A model generated the notes under the pieces. The model had not been told where the DNA came from. It was given only the letters and a program-made list of their open reading frames with translations, and made no database searches. Position numbers and translations under genes: made by a program. From Chitinophagaceae bacterium (GTDB taxonomy: Bacteria; Bacteroidota; Bacteroidia; Chitinophagales; UBA10324): a DNA stretch of 64,000 nt. How positions within the stretch are numbered: position 1 is the stretch's first letter; each line of letters starts with the position of its first letter. Shown here piece by piece: positions 18,091 through 28,379 of the stretch. The stretch is from assembly GCA_016704325.1 (NCBI GenBank), contig JADJAG010000004.1, positions 434,001-498,000 on the forward strand, written 5' to 3'.

Positions 18091-18993
18091 ATGAAAACAA
18101 ACCGTATTACTTCAGGAATCGCTGCCTGCTTGGTCATGCTGTTCCTTTCTGCCTCTTCTTTTTCGCAGGTAATAGTATCAAAAGCCAAAAATGCCGGTGA
18201 TGGCGTATCCGCAGCCGAGGGTTGCCTTGCCTGCCCCGGCAGCGAATGGAGCGATGCCGATAACATCAAGATGCAAGATGGATTTTTTGCGATTACTTAT
18301 ATGGCGCCAAAGGATTTTTGCTTTCAGAGTGCCTGCTACTTTAGCCGTGGCCTGATTGCCTCCGACTTTGGTTTTAATCTTCCTGATAATGCCGAAATCA
18401 AAGGCATCCAACTGAATGTATTGCGCAAAGCGAATACCGCGCAATCTGTGAAGGATTATTCGGTGCGCCTGATGAAAGAAACGGAACCTGTTGGTAACGA
18501 CAAAAAATCGAAGGCATTCTGGCCTACTATCACCGGTGCTAAAAAGTATGGCGGAAACACCGATTTATGGGGAACTGCCTGGACGGTTGCTGAAATCAAT
18601 GATCCGGATTTTGGTTGCCTGATACAAAGTCGCAACACCACGCCATCTTATGATGTGGCCGCTGAGGTGGACCTGGTCAAAATCGTCATCTACTATACAT
18701 TACTTCCGGGTAAGATTGTATCCACCATGATGCAGCCGGGTGATGTTACTTTTGATGTCTATCCAAACCCGGCATCGTCCTTTCTCACCATATCTTTTCC
18801 TGCAGCTGGAAAAACAACAGCGTATATCTCGGTTAGCAATGAGTTGGGACAACAGGTATTTACGCTGAAAGAGCAAGTTAAGGAAGGACTTTTTACCAGG
18901 ACAATTGACTTATCTGTTGTTCCGGAAGGAATATACCTGGTTCGGGTTGCGATGAATGATAAAGTGCTTGTTAAAAGAATCATCAGGGAATAA
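18091..18993 (+). CDS. Secreted beta-sandwich protein with T9SS sorting domain
   Basis: 300 residues. The signal peptide ends near residue 26 (SSFSQ). Residues 27-205 form an all-beta domain with WSDADNIKMQDGFFAIT, DFGFNLPDNAEIKGIQL, VRLMKE and GGNTDLWGTAWTVAEIN. This is a recurrent beta-sandwich in Bacteroidota surface proteins, without an assigned activity. The C-terminus (about 218-300) is a type A sorting domain (DVYPNPASS; EGIYLVRVAMND). Exported by the T9SS if that system is present. It is monocistronic, 310 bp after the GEVED gene. Confidence 0.8.
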   Translation: MKTNRITSGIAACLVMLFLSASSFSQVIVSKAKNAGDGVSAAEGCLACPGSEWSDADNIKMQDGFFAITYMAPKDFCFQSACYFSRGLIASDFGFNLPDNAEIKGIQLNVLRKANTAQSVKDYSVRLMKETEPVGNDKKSKAFWPTITGAKKYGGNTDLWGTAWTVAEINDPDFGCLIQSRNTTPSYDVAAEVDLVKIVIYYTLLPGKIVSTMMQPGDVTFDVYPNPASSFLTISFPAAGKTTAYISVSNELGQQVFTLKEQVKEGLFTRTIDLSVVPEGIYLVRVAMNDKVLVKRIIRE

Positions 18994-19447
18994 AAGCAGC
19001 GATTTCCTTTTCACGAGCGTTTAATCATAATGTAAAAAGGTGAGTTTATTGCCCACAATGGGAATTGGATAAAGCCAATTTTCAGGAATTTTGATAGATG
19101 CTTTCAAAAAGTAGCCCTAATTCACTTAGTTAGCCGGTCTTATAGAACGGATCAATTTTAGCAGGTAACGGTGCAATGTTGGTCGAGGGGGTATTGCCGG
19201 TTAATCACAAATTAATGACTGATGCAAAGCAGGATGAAAGGAGAATATCTACCTTGCACGTCTGAATAATGAAGACGGAGTTTCCTGTTTGAATGCTAAA
19301 GAAACTCAGGTTTGAACTTAAAGCAGCTCAACCTTTATTACGGTCGCATCTGAGAACATGGTTTTTTTGGGAGTGAGATTTGGCAGAACATGTAATTTGC
19401 AGCCGCGAAATGAATATATTAAAATTTAATTCAATAGTACTGAACGA
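18994..19447. other. Intergenic region upstream of mlaEFD
   Basis: No gene or RNA was recognised. A TACCTTGC sequence near 19250 is a possible -7 box, and CGTCT/AGACG (about 19259-19277) could form a small hairpin just after it. Confidence 0.4.
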
Positions 19448-20239
19448 ATGAGTTCGTCCCCAAGAGAGTATGTAATTGCGAAATGGATAGATCCTGCCTT
19501 TACGGAGCTTTATAGTGCCGCCCGGTTTGTGCTTCGTTTTTTTATCGAAGTCTTTCAGCCTCCATTTGAATTTAAAGAGATTATTCGCCAGTGTTACGAG
19601 ATTGGATATAAATCACTTCCGCTGATTACACTTACCGGCTTTGTCACCGGCATTGTATTTACCAATCAGTCAAGGCCATCATTGGCCGAATTCGGTGCTG
19701 CCTCCTGGTTGCCCTCGCTGATTGCGATTGCCATCATCAGGGCGCTTGCACCATTGGTAACAGCCTTGATTACCGCAGGAAAAGTTGGATCCAATATCGG
19801 GGCGGAGTTGGGATCGATGAAGGTAACCGAACAGATTGATGCCATGGAAGTTTCGGCGATCAATCCGTTCAAATTTTTGGTGGTTTCCAGGGTAGTAGCC
19901 ACTACCCTTACATTACCTGTACTTATGACTTACAGCGCTTTTGTTGGTCTGATGGGAGCCTACCTGAATGTACATCTGAATGAACTGACCAGCTTTACTT
20001 CATTCTTCCAATCCGCATTTTCACAGATCACTTTTCTGGATATCTATGCTTCTTTGTTTAAGGCAGTGGTGTACGGATTTACTATCGGGATTGTGGGATG
20101 TTATAAAGGATTTAATGCCACACAGGGAACACAAGGCGTTGGGCGGGCAGCAAATACGGCTGTCGTTATCTCCATGTTCCTCATTTTTATCGAAGAAATT
20201 CTGATTGTTCAAGTAACCACCTGGATAAGGACATCTTAA
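19448..20239 (+). CDS. mlaE: MlaE family lipid ABC transporter permease
   Basis: 263 residues with five to six membrane segments. Family marks are the region GKVGSNIGAELGSMKVTEQIDAMEVSAINP (read here in two parts, about residues 112-141), the following SRVVATTLTLPVL and a C-terminal AANTAVVISMF helix. MlaE is the inner-membrane permease of the MCE transport complex that moves phospholipids between inner and outer membranes. The ATPase gene starts 6 bases downstream and the MCE substrate-binding gene follows, so the three form one operon and one complex. Confidence 0.93.
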   Translation: MSSSPREYVIAKWIDPAFTELYSAARFVLRFFIEVFQPPFEFKEIIRQCYEIGYKSLPLITLTGFVTGIVFTNQSRPSLAEFGAASWLPSLIAIAIIRALAPLVTALITAGKVGSNIGAELGSMKVTEQIDAMEVSAINPFKFLVVSRVVATTLTLPVLMTYSAFVGLMGAYLNVHLNELTSFTSFFQSAFSQITFLDIYASLFKAVVYGFTIGIVGCYKGFNATQGTQGVGRAANTAVVISMFLIFIEEILIVQVTTWIRTS

Positions 20240-20245
20240 CAAAAC

Positions 20246-21025
20246 GTGACAAAGCATAAACAGAGCCAGGGAATTGACAGGAGTCAAACCGTTATCTTAC
20301 TAAAGGACCTTTATAAGTCCTTTGGGGAGTTAGATGTGTTGTGTGGTGTGGACCTGGAAGTTTATAAAGGCGAAAACGTAGTGGTGCTGGGTCGTTCCGG
20401 TTCAGGAAAATCTGTTTTGATCAAAATAATTTCGGGTTTGCTGATGCCGGATTCGGGAACCGTAAATGTGCTGGGAAACGATGTATCAAAATTAAACAGC
20501 AAGGATCTGCAGGCACTCCGGTTAAAAATAGGTTTCTCCTTCCAGGGTAGTGCATTATATGATAGCATGACGGTCCGTGAAAACCTGGAATTTCCGTTGG
20601 TTAGAAATTTAAGAAATTTGTCGGCGGCTGAAATTGATAAGGCAATCAGAGAAGTGCTGGAAGCTGTCAACCTGGAACAGACGATGAATCAAATGCCGTC
20701 TGAACTTTCAGGTGGTCAGCGAAAAAGAATTGGAATTGCCCGAACCCTGATTCTGAAACCGGAGATTATGTTATACGATGAACCTACGGCCGGATTAGAC
20801 CCTTTGACCTGTACAGATATCAACGACCTGATTAATGAAGTACAGCAACGGTATCATACGAGTTCCATCATCATCACACATGACCTCACTTGTGCAAAGT
20901 CAACAGGCGACAGGGTAGCGATGTTGCTGGAAGGCAAGTTCTTGCGGGAAGGAACCTTTGAAGAAGTTTTTAATACGGAAGATGAAAGAGTAAAAAGTTT
21001 TTTCGACTATAATTTTATACAATAA
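20246..21025 (+). CDS. mlaF: MlaF family lipid ABC transporter ATPase
   Basis: 259 residues, starting with GTG 6 bases after the mlaE stop. It has Walker A GRSGSGKS (49-56), a Q-loop in FSFQGSALYDSMTVREN, signature LSGGQRKR (154-161), Walker B IMLYDEPTAGLDP (174-186) and the switch histidine in IIITHD. It powers lipid transport through MlaE. FQGSALYDSMTV after the Q-loop is typical of MlaF rather than other ABC ATPases. Confidence 0.93.
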   Translation: MTKHKQSQGIDRSQTVILLKDLYKSFGELDVLCGVDLEVYKGENVVVLGRSGSGKSVLIKIISGLLMPDSGTVNVLGNDVSKLNSKDLQALRLKIGFSFQGSALYDSMTVRENLEFPLVRNLRNLSAAEIDKAIREVLEAVNLEQTMNQMPSELSGGQRKRIGIARTLILKPEIMLYDEPTAGLDPLTCTDINDLINEVQQRYHTSSIIITHDLTCAKSTGDRVAMLLEGKFLREGTFEEVFNTEDERVKSFFDYNFIQ

Positions 21026-21027
21026 CA

Positions 21028-22029
21028 ATGAAAGTTACAAGCAATAAACGAGCAGTAATCGTAGGAATATTCATTTTCATAGGATTGGCTTTCCTGATAG
21101 CAGGTATTCTTGCCATTGGCAGCCTGAATAAAAGCTTCACAAAGAAGTTGCAGATTAGTGCCGTATTTGATGATGTGGGTGGATTGCAACAGGGTAATAA
21201 TGTTTGGTATTCCGGGGTAAAAATCGGCACGGTGAAGGAGCTGAGTTTTTATGATAAATCGCAAGTATTGGTGGTCATGAATATTGATGAAAAGTCACAG
21301 CCTTTTATACGAAAAGATGCAAAAGCAAAGATCAGTTCTGATGGGCTGATTGGCAATAAGATTATTGTAATTTATGGAGGAACACCTGAAGTAAAAGCAG
21401 TGGATGCCGGTGATCAGCTTGCTGTTGAGAAACTATTTACCACAGAAGACATGATTAATACATTGCAAAGAAACAATGAAAACATTTTATCTATTACCAC
21501 CGATTTTAAAGAGATAGGAAAGAAGATCATGAGCGGCGAAGGTTCATTAGGCAAGCTGTTGAACGATCAGGCTCTTTATGACAACTTATTGTCTACTACC
21601 GAAAAGCTCAGTCTTGCATCTGACAATGCAAAGAAGATGACAGAAGATATTGCTGTCTACGTACACAAACTGAATATGGAAGGTGGACTTGCTAATGACC
21701 TCGTGAATGATACGACTGTATTTGCCGGCCTGCAGGAAGCAGTGTTGCAGATGAATGAAATGGTTGCCAATGCCAATGAAGTAGTCAGCAACCTTAACGC
21801 ATCAAGCAATGATCCGCAAAGTCCGGTAGGAGTTTTATTGAGCGATGAAGAGTCTGCTGCAAGCATCAAAACCACCATTAAAAACCTGGAGACAAGTTCT
21901 GTGAAACTGAATGAGAACCTCGAAGCCATGCAGCATAATTTTTTGTTGAAGGGTTATTTTAAAGATCAGGAGAAGGCAGAAAAGAAGGCACAGAAGGAAG
22001 CAGAAAAGGCAGCAAAGAAGGGTGAATAA
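21028..22029 (+). CDS. mlaD: MCE domain (MlaD family) lipid-binding protein
   Basis: 333 residues. One N-terminal membrane anchor (about 10-31) precedes a single MCE domain (about 39-118; VFDDVGGLQQGNNVWYSGVKIG, then SDGLIGNKIIVIYGG). A long helical region with predicted coiled coil follows (about 130-310) and then a highly charged lysine/glutamate tail. MlaD holds phospholipid in the periplasm between the permease and outer-membrane partners; the long helix is typical of Bacteroidota members and may bridge the periplasm. It starts 2 bases after mlaF. No mlaB or mlaC gene follows. Confidence 0.9.
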   Translation: MKVTSNKRAVIVGIFIFIGLAFLIAGILAIGSLNKSFTKKLQISAVFDDVGGLQQGNNVWYSGVKIGTVKELSFYDKSQVLVVMNIDEKSQPFIRKDAKAKISSDGLIGNKIIVIYGGTPEVKAVDAGDQLAVEKLFTTEDMINTLQRNNENILSITTDFKEIGKKIMSGEGSLGKLLNDQALYDNLLSTTEKLSLASDNAKKMTEDIAVYVHKLNMEGGLANDLVNDTTVFAGLQEAVLQMNEMVANANEVVSNLNASSNDPQSPVGVLLSDEESAASIKTTIKNLETSSVKLNENLEAMQHNFLLKGYFKDQEKAEKKAQKEAEKAAKKGE

Positions 22030-22233
22030 TACGAAAGGCTTGCCAATCAGTTTTCAAATGTTATGTTGATTGACTGAAAAAAGCAAAAGCAACTTTTCCT
22101 GACAGAATCAGCATAATAGTTGAAGTTCTATTACGAACATAGTTTTCCATTGGTTGGTTTTTTGGCTGAATAGTCTGATTAGTCTTATTGATTGATTTAT
22201 ATTCATACAATTTTGCAAAGCAACAATAGCTGT

Positions 22234-22713
22234 ATGGAAGGATTTTCTCATCTGGATGAATTTGGCAGGCCCGCCATGGTTGATGTATCTGCAAAATCCG
22301 TAACACATCGCACAGCAGTTGCCCAAAGTATTGTGGAACTGCCGGAAGAAGTGATGCAAAAGTTTTCAGCCGACGGCTTTAATACCCCAAAAGGCTCCGT
22401 ACTACAGGTTGCTATCATTGCCGGTATCATTGCCGCAAAAAAAACCGGTGAGTTGATTCCACTTTGCCATCCGCTTGGACTGGATAATTGCCACATTACT
22501 ATTGAAGTGAAGGATGAAAATCAACTGGTGATTGAATGCACAACTTCCATCACTGCCAAAACCGGCGTGGAGATGGAAGCGTTGGTTGGAGCTTCTATTG
22601 CAGCATTAACTGTGTATGATATGTGCAAGGCATTAAGCCATCACATCGTTATCAAAGAAACAAAGTTAATTAAGAAAACAGGTGGTAAGCATGATTTTAC
22701 GAATGGATCATAG
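22234..22713 (+). CDS. moaC: Cyclic pyranopterin monophosphate synthase MoaC
   Basis: 159 residues from ATG 22234; the longer frame begins with TTG at 22192 and adds 14 residues absent from the family. Conserved blocks: FSHLDEFGRPAMVDVS, KGSVLQVAIIAGIIAAKKT, ELIPLCHPL (catalytic region), KTGVEMEALVGASIAALTVYDMCKA and a C-terminal KTGGKHD. With MoaA, MoaC turns GTP into cyclic pyranopterin monophosphate, the first step of molybdenum cofactor synthesis. It faces the molybdoenzyme gene convergently. No other moa gene lies in the window. Confidence 0.93.
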   Translation: MEGFSHLDEFGRPAMVDVSAKSVTHRTAVAQSIVELPEEVMQKFSADGFNTPKGSVLQVAIIAGIIAAKKTGELIPLCHPLGLDNCHITIEVKDENQLVIECTTSITAKTGVEMEALVGASIAALTVYDMCKALSHHIVIKETKLIKKTGGKHDFTNGS

Positions 22714-22807
22714 TTCCTGGAAAAATACTTACGCGCAGATTCTGAAATCAGCCGTTGACTACCGGCTGTTTCAGATAAGAAACTTTCCACTGTTCTTTTA
22801 TTATTGA

Positions 22808-25114
22808 TCACGCTTTCCGGATCACTTTCACCACTACCGATTTAGATGCCGGCGTATTGCTGGTATGCGCAACAGCATTGATGTTCACCAAACAATTGGT
22901 TTCAGGAAAATAAGTGGCTATACATCGCCGTGCAATAGGCATGGGAACGACGATGAAATTTTCAGCAGTTCGCTCTTCTCCGGCATGATAGCTTTTCAGA
23001 TCCACCACTTCATGCCTGGCTAATCCTGCAGCGCTCATATCTTCTTCATTCATCATCACAATCCTTCGCTCATTGAAGATGCCACGGTAACGGTCATTCA
23101 AACCATAAACGGTGGTATTAAACTGATCATGGCTTCTCACCGTCATCATCAGGTACTCATCACCATGCAACTGAATTGATGGCATCGGAAGTACACTGAA
23201 TTGTGCCTTGAGGCTGGTGGTATTAAACACTTTTTCCTTAACGGCATTCGGCAGATAGAATCCTGCAGGTTGCCTGACACGCTGATTATAGTTTTCAAAA
23301 CCCGGAATTACCTGTTCTATATAATCCCTGATCAGGTCATAATTTTTTTCAAGCTGCATCCAATCAGGATGATTACTATGTAAAGTATATTTAGCAAGGC
23401 GGCAGACAATAGCCACTTCGCTGAGCAGGTTATTGGAAGGAGGTTGCAATACGCCTTTGGAAAGTTGCACTACGCCCATGGAATTTTCGCAGCTTACAAA
23501 CTGTTCTCTGCCATCCTGGAAATCTTTATCTGTGCGCCCAAGGCAAGGCAGTATCAGTGCCATTTTACCGTGAACAAGGTGGCTTCGGTTGAGTTTGGTA
23601 GATACATGCACCGTGAGTAGCGTCTTGCGTAAAGCAGCTGCGGTAAATAACGTATCCGGAGTTGCGGAAAGAAAGTTTCCACCCATGGCAAAAAATACTT
23701 TTGCAGCGCCCGCATGCATGGCTTTAATGGCATTTACGGTATCATAACCATGATGCTGTGGCGGACTGAAGTGAAAAACTTTTTCAAGCCCGTTGAGCAG
23801 GGATTGTGGTGGCATTTCCCAAATGCCCATGGTCCGGTCTCCCTGAACATTACTGTGACCTCTCACGGGGCAGGCTCCCGCGCCGGGTTTGCCAATACTT
23901 CCCTTCAGCAGCAACAGGTTCACAATCTCTTTAATGTTGTCTACTGCATTCATGTGTTGTGTCAATCCCATCGCCCAGCAGATAATCACTTTGTTGTGCT
24001 TCATGATCATCGTGGCTGCATCGCGGATCTTTGGTTCCGGTACTCCGCATGCTTCTACACAGGCATCAAATGGTTGTGTCTGCAATTGCCTGATAAATGC
24101 ATCGTATCCGGAAGTATGCGATGCAATAAAGGAATGATCAAAGATGCTTCCCGGATTTTTCTGTTCTTCCTCCAGCATCAGTAACATGATGGCCTTAAGC
24201 AGTGGAACATCTCCGTTGATACGCACCTGCAAAAACAAGTCAGCGAGTGCAGTACCGCCGTTCAGTATTTTAGCAGGGTTTTTCGGATCAATAAAATACA
24301 GCAAGCCCGGTTCCGGCAGTGGGTTAATGGCAATGATTTTTCCTCCATTCTTCTTGCATTTTTCCAGCGCAGTCAGCATGCGCGGATGATTGGTGCCCGG
24401 GTTCTGTCCCATCACGAGTATCAACTCAGCCTGGTGGATGTCTTCGAGAGTAACTGTTCCTTTTCCTACACCAATGGTTTCCTGAAGCCCTGCACCACTG
24501 CTTTCATGGCACATATTCGAACAGTCAGGAAGATTGTTGGTACCAAACATGCGCACAAAAAGCTGGTAAAGGAAAGCAGCTTCATTGCTCGTTCTACCGG
24601 AAGTATAAAAAACAGCCTCATCCGGTGTGCCAAGTGCATTTAAAGAAGTTGCAATCAGTTGAAATGCATCTTCCCAGGAAACGGGTTCATAGTGGGTTGC
24701 ATTTTCTTTCAAGAGCAGCGGTTCCGCTAACCTTCCTTTTTTTCCCAACTCAAAATCAGACCACGTGCCCATTTCACTTATACTGTGTTGCTTGAAAAAT
24801 GCAGCACCTATGGTTTTTTGTTGCGCTTCTTCTGCTATGGCTTTAATACCGTTTTCACAATATTCACCAATAATGGATCGCTCATCGTCCGGATCGGGCC
24901 AGGCACAGCCGGGACAATCAAATCCACCTTTCTGATTCAATGAAAGCGAGGCCTTTAATGCATCAGCAGGCGACATGTATTTCAGCATTTGCTCAAGCGA
25001 TGAAAGCACTGACGGGATGCCGGCAGCTTTGGCTTTCATTGCAGTTTGCCGAAGTTTTGAAAACCGCTCCGGTGTCAGTGATTCATCTTTATTGCCTGGT
25101 ATATTTTCAGCCAT
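22808..25114 (-). CDS. FdhF/YdeP family molybdopterin oxidoreductase
   Basis: 768 residues, cytoplasmic, no Tat signal. The N-terminus carries CPGCAWPDP (Cys67, Cys70) and Cys86, a partial cluster-ligand set typical of YdeP-like proteins. Residues 170-210 include YTSGRTSNEAAFLYQLF and NMCHESSGAGL, where Cys202 sits at the molybdenum-ligand position. The middle has MGQNPGTNHPRML and CPVRGHSNVQGDRTMG, and the C-terminal domain MTVRSHDQFNTTVYG contacts the pterin. The family is related to formate dehydrogenase H; the substrate is uncertain. DUF7009 (63 bp upstream) and fdhD lie on the same strand, a set that supports a formate-dehydrogenase-like enzyme needing FdhD sulfuration. Confidence 0.88.
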   Translation of the reverse strand: MAENIPGNKDESLTPERFSKLRQTAMKAKAAGIPSVLSSLEQMLKYMSPADALKASLSLNQKGGFDCPGCAWPDPDDERSIIGEYCENGIKAIAEEAQQKTIGAAFFKQHSISEMGTWSDFELGKKGRLAEPLLLKENATHYEPVSWEDAFQLIATSLNALGTPDEAVFYTSGRTSNEAAFLYQLFVRMFGTNNLPDCSNMCHESSGAGLQETIGVGKGTVTLEDIHQAELILVMGQNPGTNHPRMLTALEKCKKNGGKIIAINPLPEPGLLYFIDPKNPAKILNGGTALADLFLQVRINGDVPLLKAIMLLMLEEEQKNPGSIFDHSFIASHTSGYDAFIRQLQTQPFDACVEACGVPEPKIRDAATMIMKHNKVIICWAMGLTQHMNAVDNIKEIVNLLLLKGSIGKPGAGACPVRGHSNVQGDRTMGIWEMPPQSLLNGLEKVFHFSPPQHHGYDTVNAIKAMHAGAAKVFFAMGGNFLSATPDTLFTAAALRKTLLTVHVSTKLNRSHLVHGKMALILPCLGRTDKDFQDGREQFVSCENSMGVVQLSKGVLQPPSNNLLSEVAIVCRLAKYTLHSNHPDWMQLEKNYDLIRDYIEQVIPGFENYNQRVRQPAGFYLPNAVKEKVFNTTSLKAQFSVLPMPSIQLHGDEYLMMTVRSHDQFNTTVYGLNDRYRGIFNERRIVMMNEEDMSAAGLARHEVVDLKSYHAGEERTAENFIVVPMPIARRCIATYFPETNCLVNINAVAHTSNTPASKSVVVKVIRKA

Positions 25115-25177
25115 TTAGTAGCGAAGTGTATGTGTTAATCTCAATTGATTATGCAAAGCGATGGTCATTTGATAAGC

Positions 25178-25561
25178 TCAACAGCTATCAGCCGGATGAT
25201 TTAATTCAGCCGGTTTGAAAAAGTCCATGGCGTTTTCTTCTTTTCGATCTTTACAAATGAAATCTTTTTCAATGGAGATACTTAATGAATCCTGATCAGG
25301 CAATTTGATGGTCCGGTAGATTCCGGTTTCAGTACTACCTATCCAATCCATTGCAATTCCTGCCGGGATTCCTATTTCAATTGATTGCCCGTTTAAAGTT
25401 GCAGCTACTTCAATTGCTCCGGATACAATGCTTAACCGGTAAGAGAAAATACCGCCGGGCATTGCAATAGTTTCCTCCAATTGCAGGTTATTCTTCAATT
25501 GATCGATGTCTGATTTTTTCAAACGCAATCGTATTGAGTTGTGTTCGCAACGAAGTTTCAT
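25178..25561 (-). CDS. DUF7009-like protein in the molybdoenzyme operon
   Basis: 127 residues, no signal or membrane segment, rich in beta strands. It starts MKLRCEHNSIRLRLKKSDID and contains GIFSYRLSIVSG, IEIGIPAGIAMDW and SISIEKDF. This fits the small uncharacterised proteins (DUF7009) found beside FdhF-like oxidoreductases in Bacteroidota. Its start overlaps the fdhD stop by 4 bases (25558-25561), so translation is coupled. The role is unknown; a chaperone or accessory part for the molybdoenzyme is inferred from position only. Confidence 0.7.
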   Translation of the reverse strand: MKLRCEHNSIRLRLKKSDIDQLKNNLQLEETIAMPGGIFSYRLSIVSGAIEVAATLNGQSIEIGIPAGIAMDWIGSTETGIYRTIKLPDQDSLSISIEKDFICKDRKEENAMDFFKPAELNHPADSC

Positions 25562-26445
25562 ACTGGATGATGTGTTTTGAGATGTGCGATTCTTTCACTG
25601 CCGCAATAGATATTCAAACGATCACTTTTTAGAAAGCCTACAACGGTCATATTATAATCACCGGCCAGTTCAAGTGCAAGGCTGGTGGGTGCACCAATGG
25701 AAGCAAGCACCGGAATGCCGGCCGCCAGCGATTTCTGAACCAATTCGTAGCTGAGCCTGCCGCTGAACATGGCTATGCAGTCTGAAAACGGTAATGCTTG
25801 TTGTTTGATCATAGTGCCAATCAGCTTATCCATGGCATTGTGCCTGCCCACATCTTCCGCGCTTTTTAACAGCAAGCCATCGAAGCTGAATAATGCCACG
25901 GCATGTGATCCTCCGGTTGACGCGAACAATCCCTGCAGGTTTTGTATTGCAGCCGGCAGCCGGTGTAAGGTCTCCAATGAGATTTTTGTTTCACCGGAGA
26001 ATGGAATCAAAATGCCGGCATGTGCAGCAGCATCAAAGTAGGCATTTCCGCAAAAACCACAGGCTGAGTTTGTCACAAATTTTTTTCCATTGGAAAAATC
26101 AACCTGCAGATCGGGAGCCAATTCAACCAATACCGCATTTTCCTGCAGTGCCGCTTCCGCATAGTTACCTGTAAATCGAATGGCAAGTATATCAGATGCC
26201 TGATGAATAATGTGTTCATTAAAAAGCCATCCTGTTACCATGTTAAAGTCATCCCCTGGTGTCCGCATTGTTACGGCTATCAGCTCTTTTTTACGTTGGC
26301 CTTGCTTTCCGTAAGCAACCGTAATTTCAAGCGGTGCCTCTTTGATTACCAGGTCTGTTCCATCAACAAAATGATCGCGGGCAACAAGCTGCACCGGGAA
26401 TTCCTGCATCCCTTTATCCAATTGCTTCTTATCGGATGAAATCAT
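25558..26445 (-). CDS. fdhD: Formate dehydrogenase accessory sulfurtransferase FdhD
   Basis: 295 residues. Diagnostic motifs are ACGFCG with Cys129 and Cys132, the sulfur-carrying pair; TGGSHAVALF; EDVGRHNAMDKLIG; SGRLSYELVQK; and SIGAPTSLALELA. FdhD moves sulfur from the cysteine desulfurase IscS to the molybdenum cofactor, a step formate dehydrogenases require. First gene of the fdhD-DUF7009-ydeP-like operon; its predicted client is the oxidoreductase two genes downstream. Confidence 0.94.
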   Translation of the reverse strand: MISSDKKQLDKGMQEFPVQLVARDHFVDGTDLVIKEAPLEITVAYGKQGQRKKELIAVTMRTPGDDFNMVTGWLFNEHIIHQASDILAIRFTGNYAEAALQENAVLVELAPDLQVDFSNGKKFVTNSACGFCGNAYFDAAAHAGILIPFSGETKISLETLHRLPAAIQNLQGLFASTGGSHAVALFSFDGLLLKSAEDVGRHNAMDKLIGTMIKQQALPFSDCIAMFSGRLSYELVQKSLAAGIPVLASIGAPTSLALELAGDYNMTVVGFLKSDRLNIYCGSERIAHLKTHHPV

Positions 26446-26564
26446 AAGAGGAAAGTTACAAGGATTTTTTTACTGCATGGTTGTTCCGATAACTGCTAAG
26501 ACGATGTTTGCTAATCGTTGCTTTTTTGTTTGCAATGAATTGAATTGCAGTTAGCAGCTATTAG

Positions 26565-28318
26565 CTATTTCAAAGGCAGTGTTATGCCTTCTGTCAAACG
26601 CCCGATTGGATAACGCTTATGTGTTTTTTCGTAGTAAGGAGATTGGGTATACACAAAATAAAGCTGTGCATCTGCACTTTTTGCAAACTCAGGATCACTG
26701 CTTTTTTTCGCTTCCAGCGCTTTCTTTATATCAGGATTTGTCTGCAACAGCTCGGCAGCAAGGTCTTCCCAAACATAATCAGAGAAATATTCTTTGGCCA
26801 TCAGTACCTGGTCGAAAAAATTCCAGGCAAAATAAGAATCCACTCCCTGCGGTTCCAGCATCTCCACGATGTACCGATTGGCCGATTGATTGGGGTAAAC
26901 AACAACGTCGCCTTGATAATAATGGATGATTTGTTGTTCTGTACGAAGCTTCACCGATGAATGCAGGTAGTGCCCTTCAAATGCGTCTTTGGTGGTCTTA
27001 AATTCATCGAGGTAGTACACAGTTACCTGCAATGTCGTGTCTTTATCCAGTCGTTTCATCAGTACACCATTCCAGGTAAGCCGGTCAATCACTGATGTCC
27101 AGGCTTGTGGAATGATATAGGCAACAGGTGCCGTAACTTTATCCGCTACCGCATAGTGATTAAAGTATGGAATCTCTTTTTCAAAAGGTTCATTGCGGTC
27201 GTAATACAATCGTTGCGCACCGGTGACTTCACTGGGTTTATATTTAGCCGAATAACCTTTGAAAGACAATAGGTCAAACTTCTTTTCATCGAGTGTCCAG
27301 CTAAGCGCAAATTCTTTTTGTTGCACAACAGCAGCATCTGCACTTGCCTTATTGCTTATGATTTGTTGAAAGTCCCGGTTCACCAGCCTTCCAACCGATG
27401 CAAGTAAATGATACGTGCTCCATACGCGGTCAGTGTATGCCTTAAGCATATGCGTTTCCGGCATCATGCCGATGCAATTGAACAGTGCGGCATAACCGGT
27501 GGAGTATCTTGCTGTTTCGAGAAATTGCACAATGCCTGAATCAGGAATTTCATCCTTCGAATTCACATAAGGTATCATCTCATAACCTGACAGCTTCATG
27601 GCAGCATATAAATCAGGCAGCAATGTTTTTCCTGGTAAGATGCCAAAATAGGTTGCAGCTTATCCGGTTGTGTTGGAATCAGCGTCATGGTGTATTGATA
27701 ATCCGCTCCATTGCTCACATGGGTATCCACAAATATTTCAGGTTGCCACGTTCTGAAAATCTCCGTGAATGTTTGCGTTTCATAAGAATCGCACTTTACA
27801 AAATCGCGGTTGAGGTCATAGTTTTGTGCGGTTCCGCGAAAGCCATATGATTCAGGTCCGTTTTGATTGGCCCTGCTGTAGGAAGTCCTGTTAAGCATGC
27901 CGCTGATATTGTAAACGGGAATTATGATGATGACAGCATGGTCAAGCAATGCATTCATTTCTTTTTTAGTCAGCACATCCCTGGCCAGCATCATGCTTGC
28001 ATCAATGCCATCCGGTTCGCCGGGGTGGATGCCGTTGTTGATGAGGTAGATGCACTTGTTCTGTTTGCGGATTTGTGCAGGCTCAAAGGTTTTATCCTTT
28101 GAAAGCACCAGCAGGTGAATGGGTTTTCCTGCACTGGTTGTTCCATAGGATAATAATTTCGCTTCTTCAAATTGTGCATCCAGTTGCTTGTAGAAGGCGA
28201 TACATTCTTGATAGGTACAGGTTTGATTTCCATTTCCCTTTTCAAAAGGAGTCAGCAATTCATTATTAGGCAAATTCGTTTGAAGCATCAGCAGCAGATT
28301 TATGAAAAGTGTAAACAT
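26565..28318 (-). CDS. M14 zinc carboxypeptidase-like protein (frameshifted)
   Basis: Two frames join into one protein of about 584 residues. The upstream part (28318-27596) has a weak signal peptide, the zinc-ligand motif NNGIHPGEPDG, the substrate-binding segment QNYDLNRDF and the third ligand in VDTHVSNGADYQY. The downstream part (from about 27623) continues with LLPDLYAAMKLSGYEMIPY and a beta-rich C-terminal region. The break is at the T5 run 27626-27630 (A5 on the coding strand): one more A restores KTLLPDLYAAM in frame. M14 peptidases remove C-terminal residues or trim peptidoglycan peptides; this one is probably periplasmic. Sequencing error is likelier than decay because both halves look well conserved. 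Confidence 0.75.
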
Positions 28319-28379
28319 GAAAAGGAATACAGAAACTTGTGAGTGAAACTAGCTTCCGGAAAATAATCGCCAGCCTCAA

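Noticed and set aside
22192..22233. Longer MoaC start with TTG
   Set aside because: The extra 14 residues are absent from the family, and ATG 22234 fits the conserved N-terminus.
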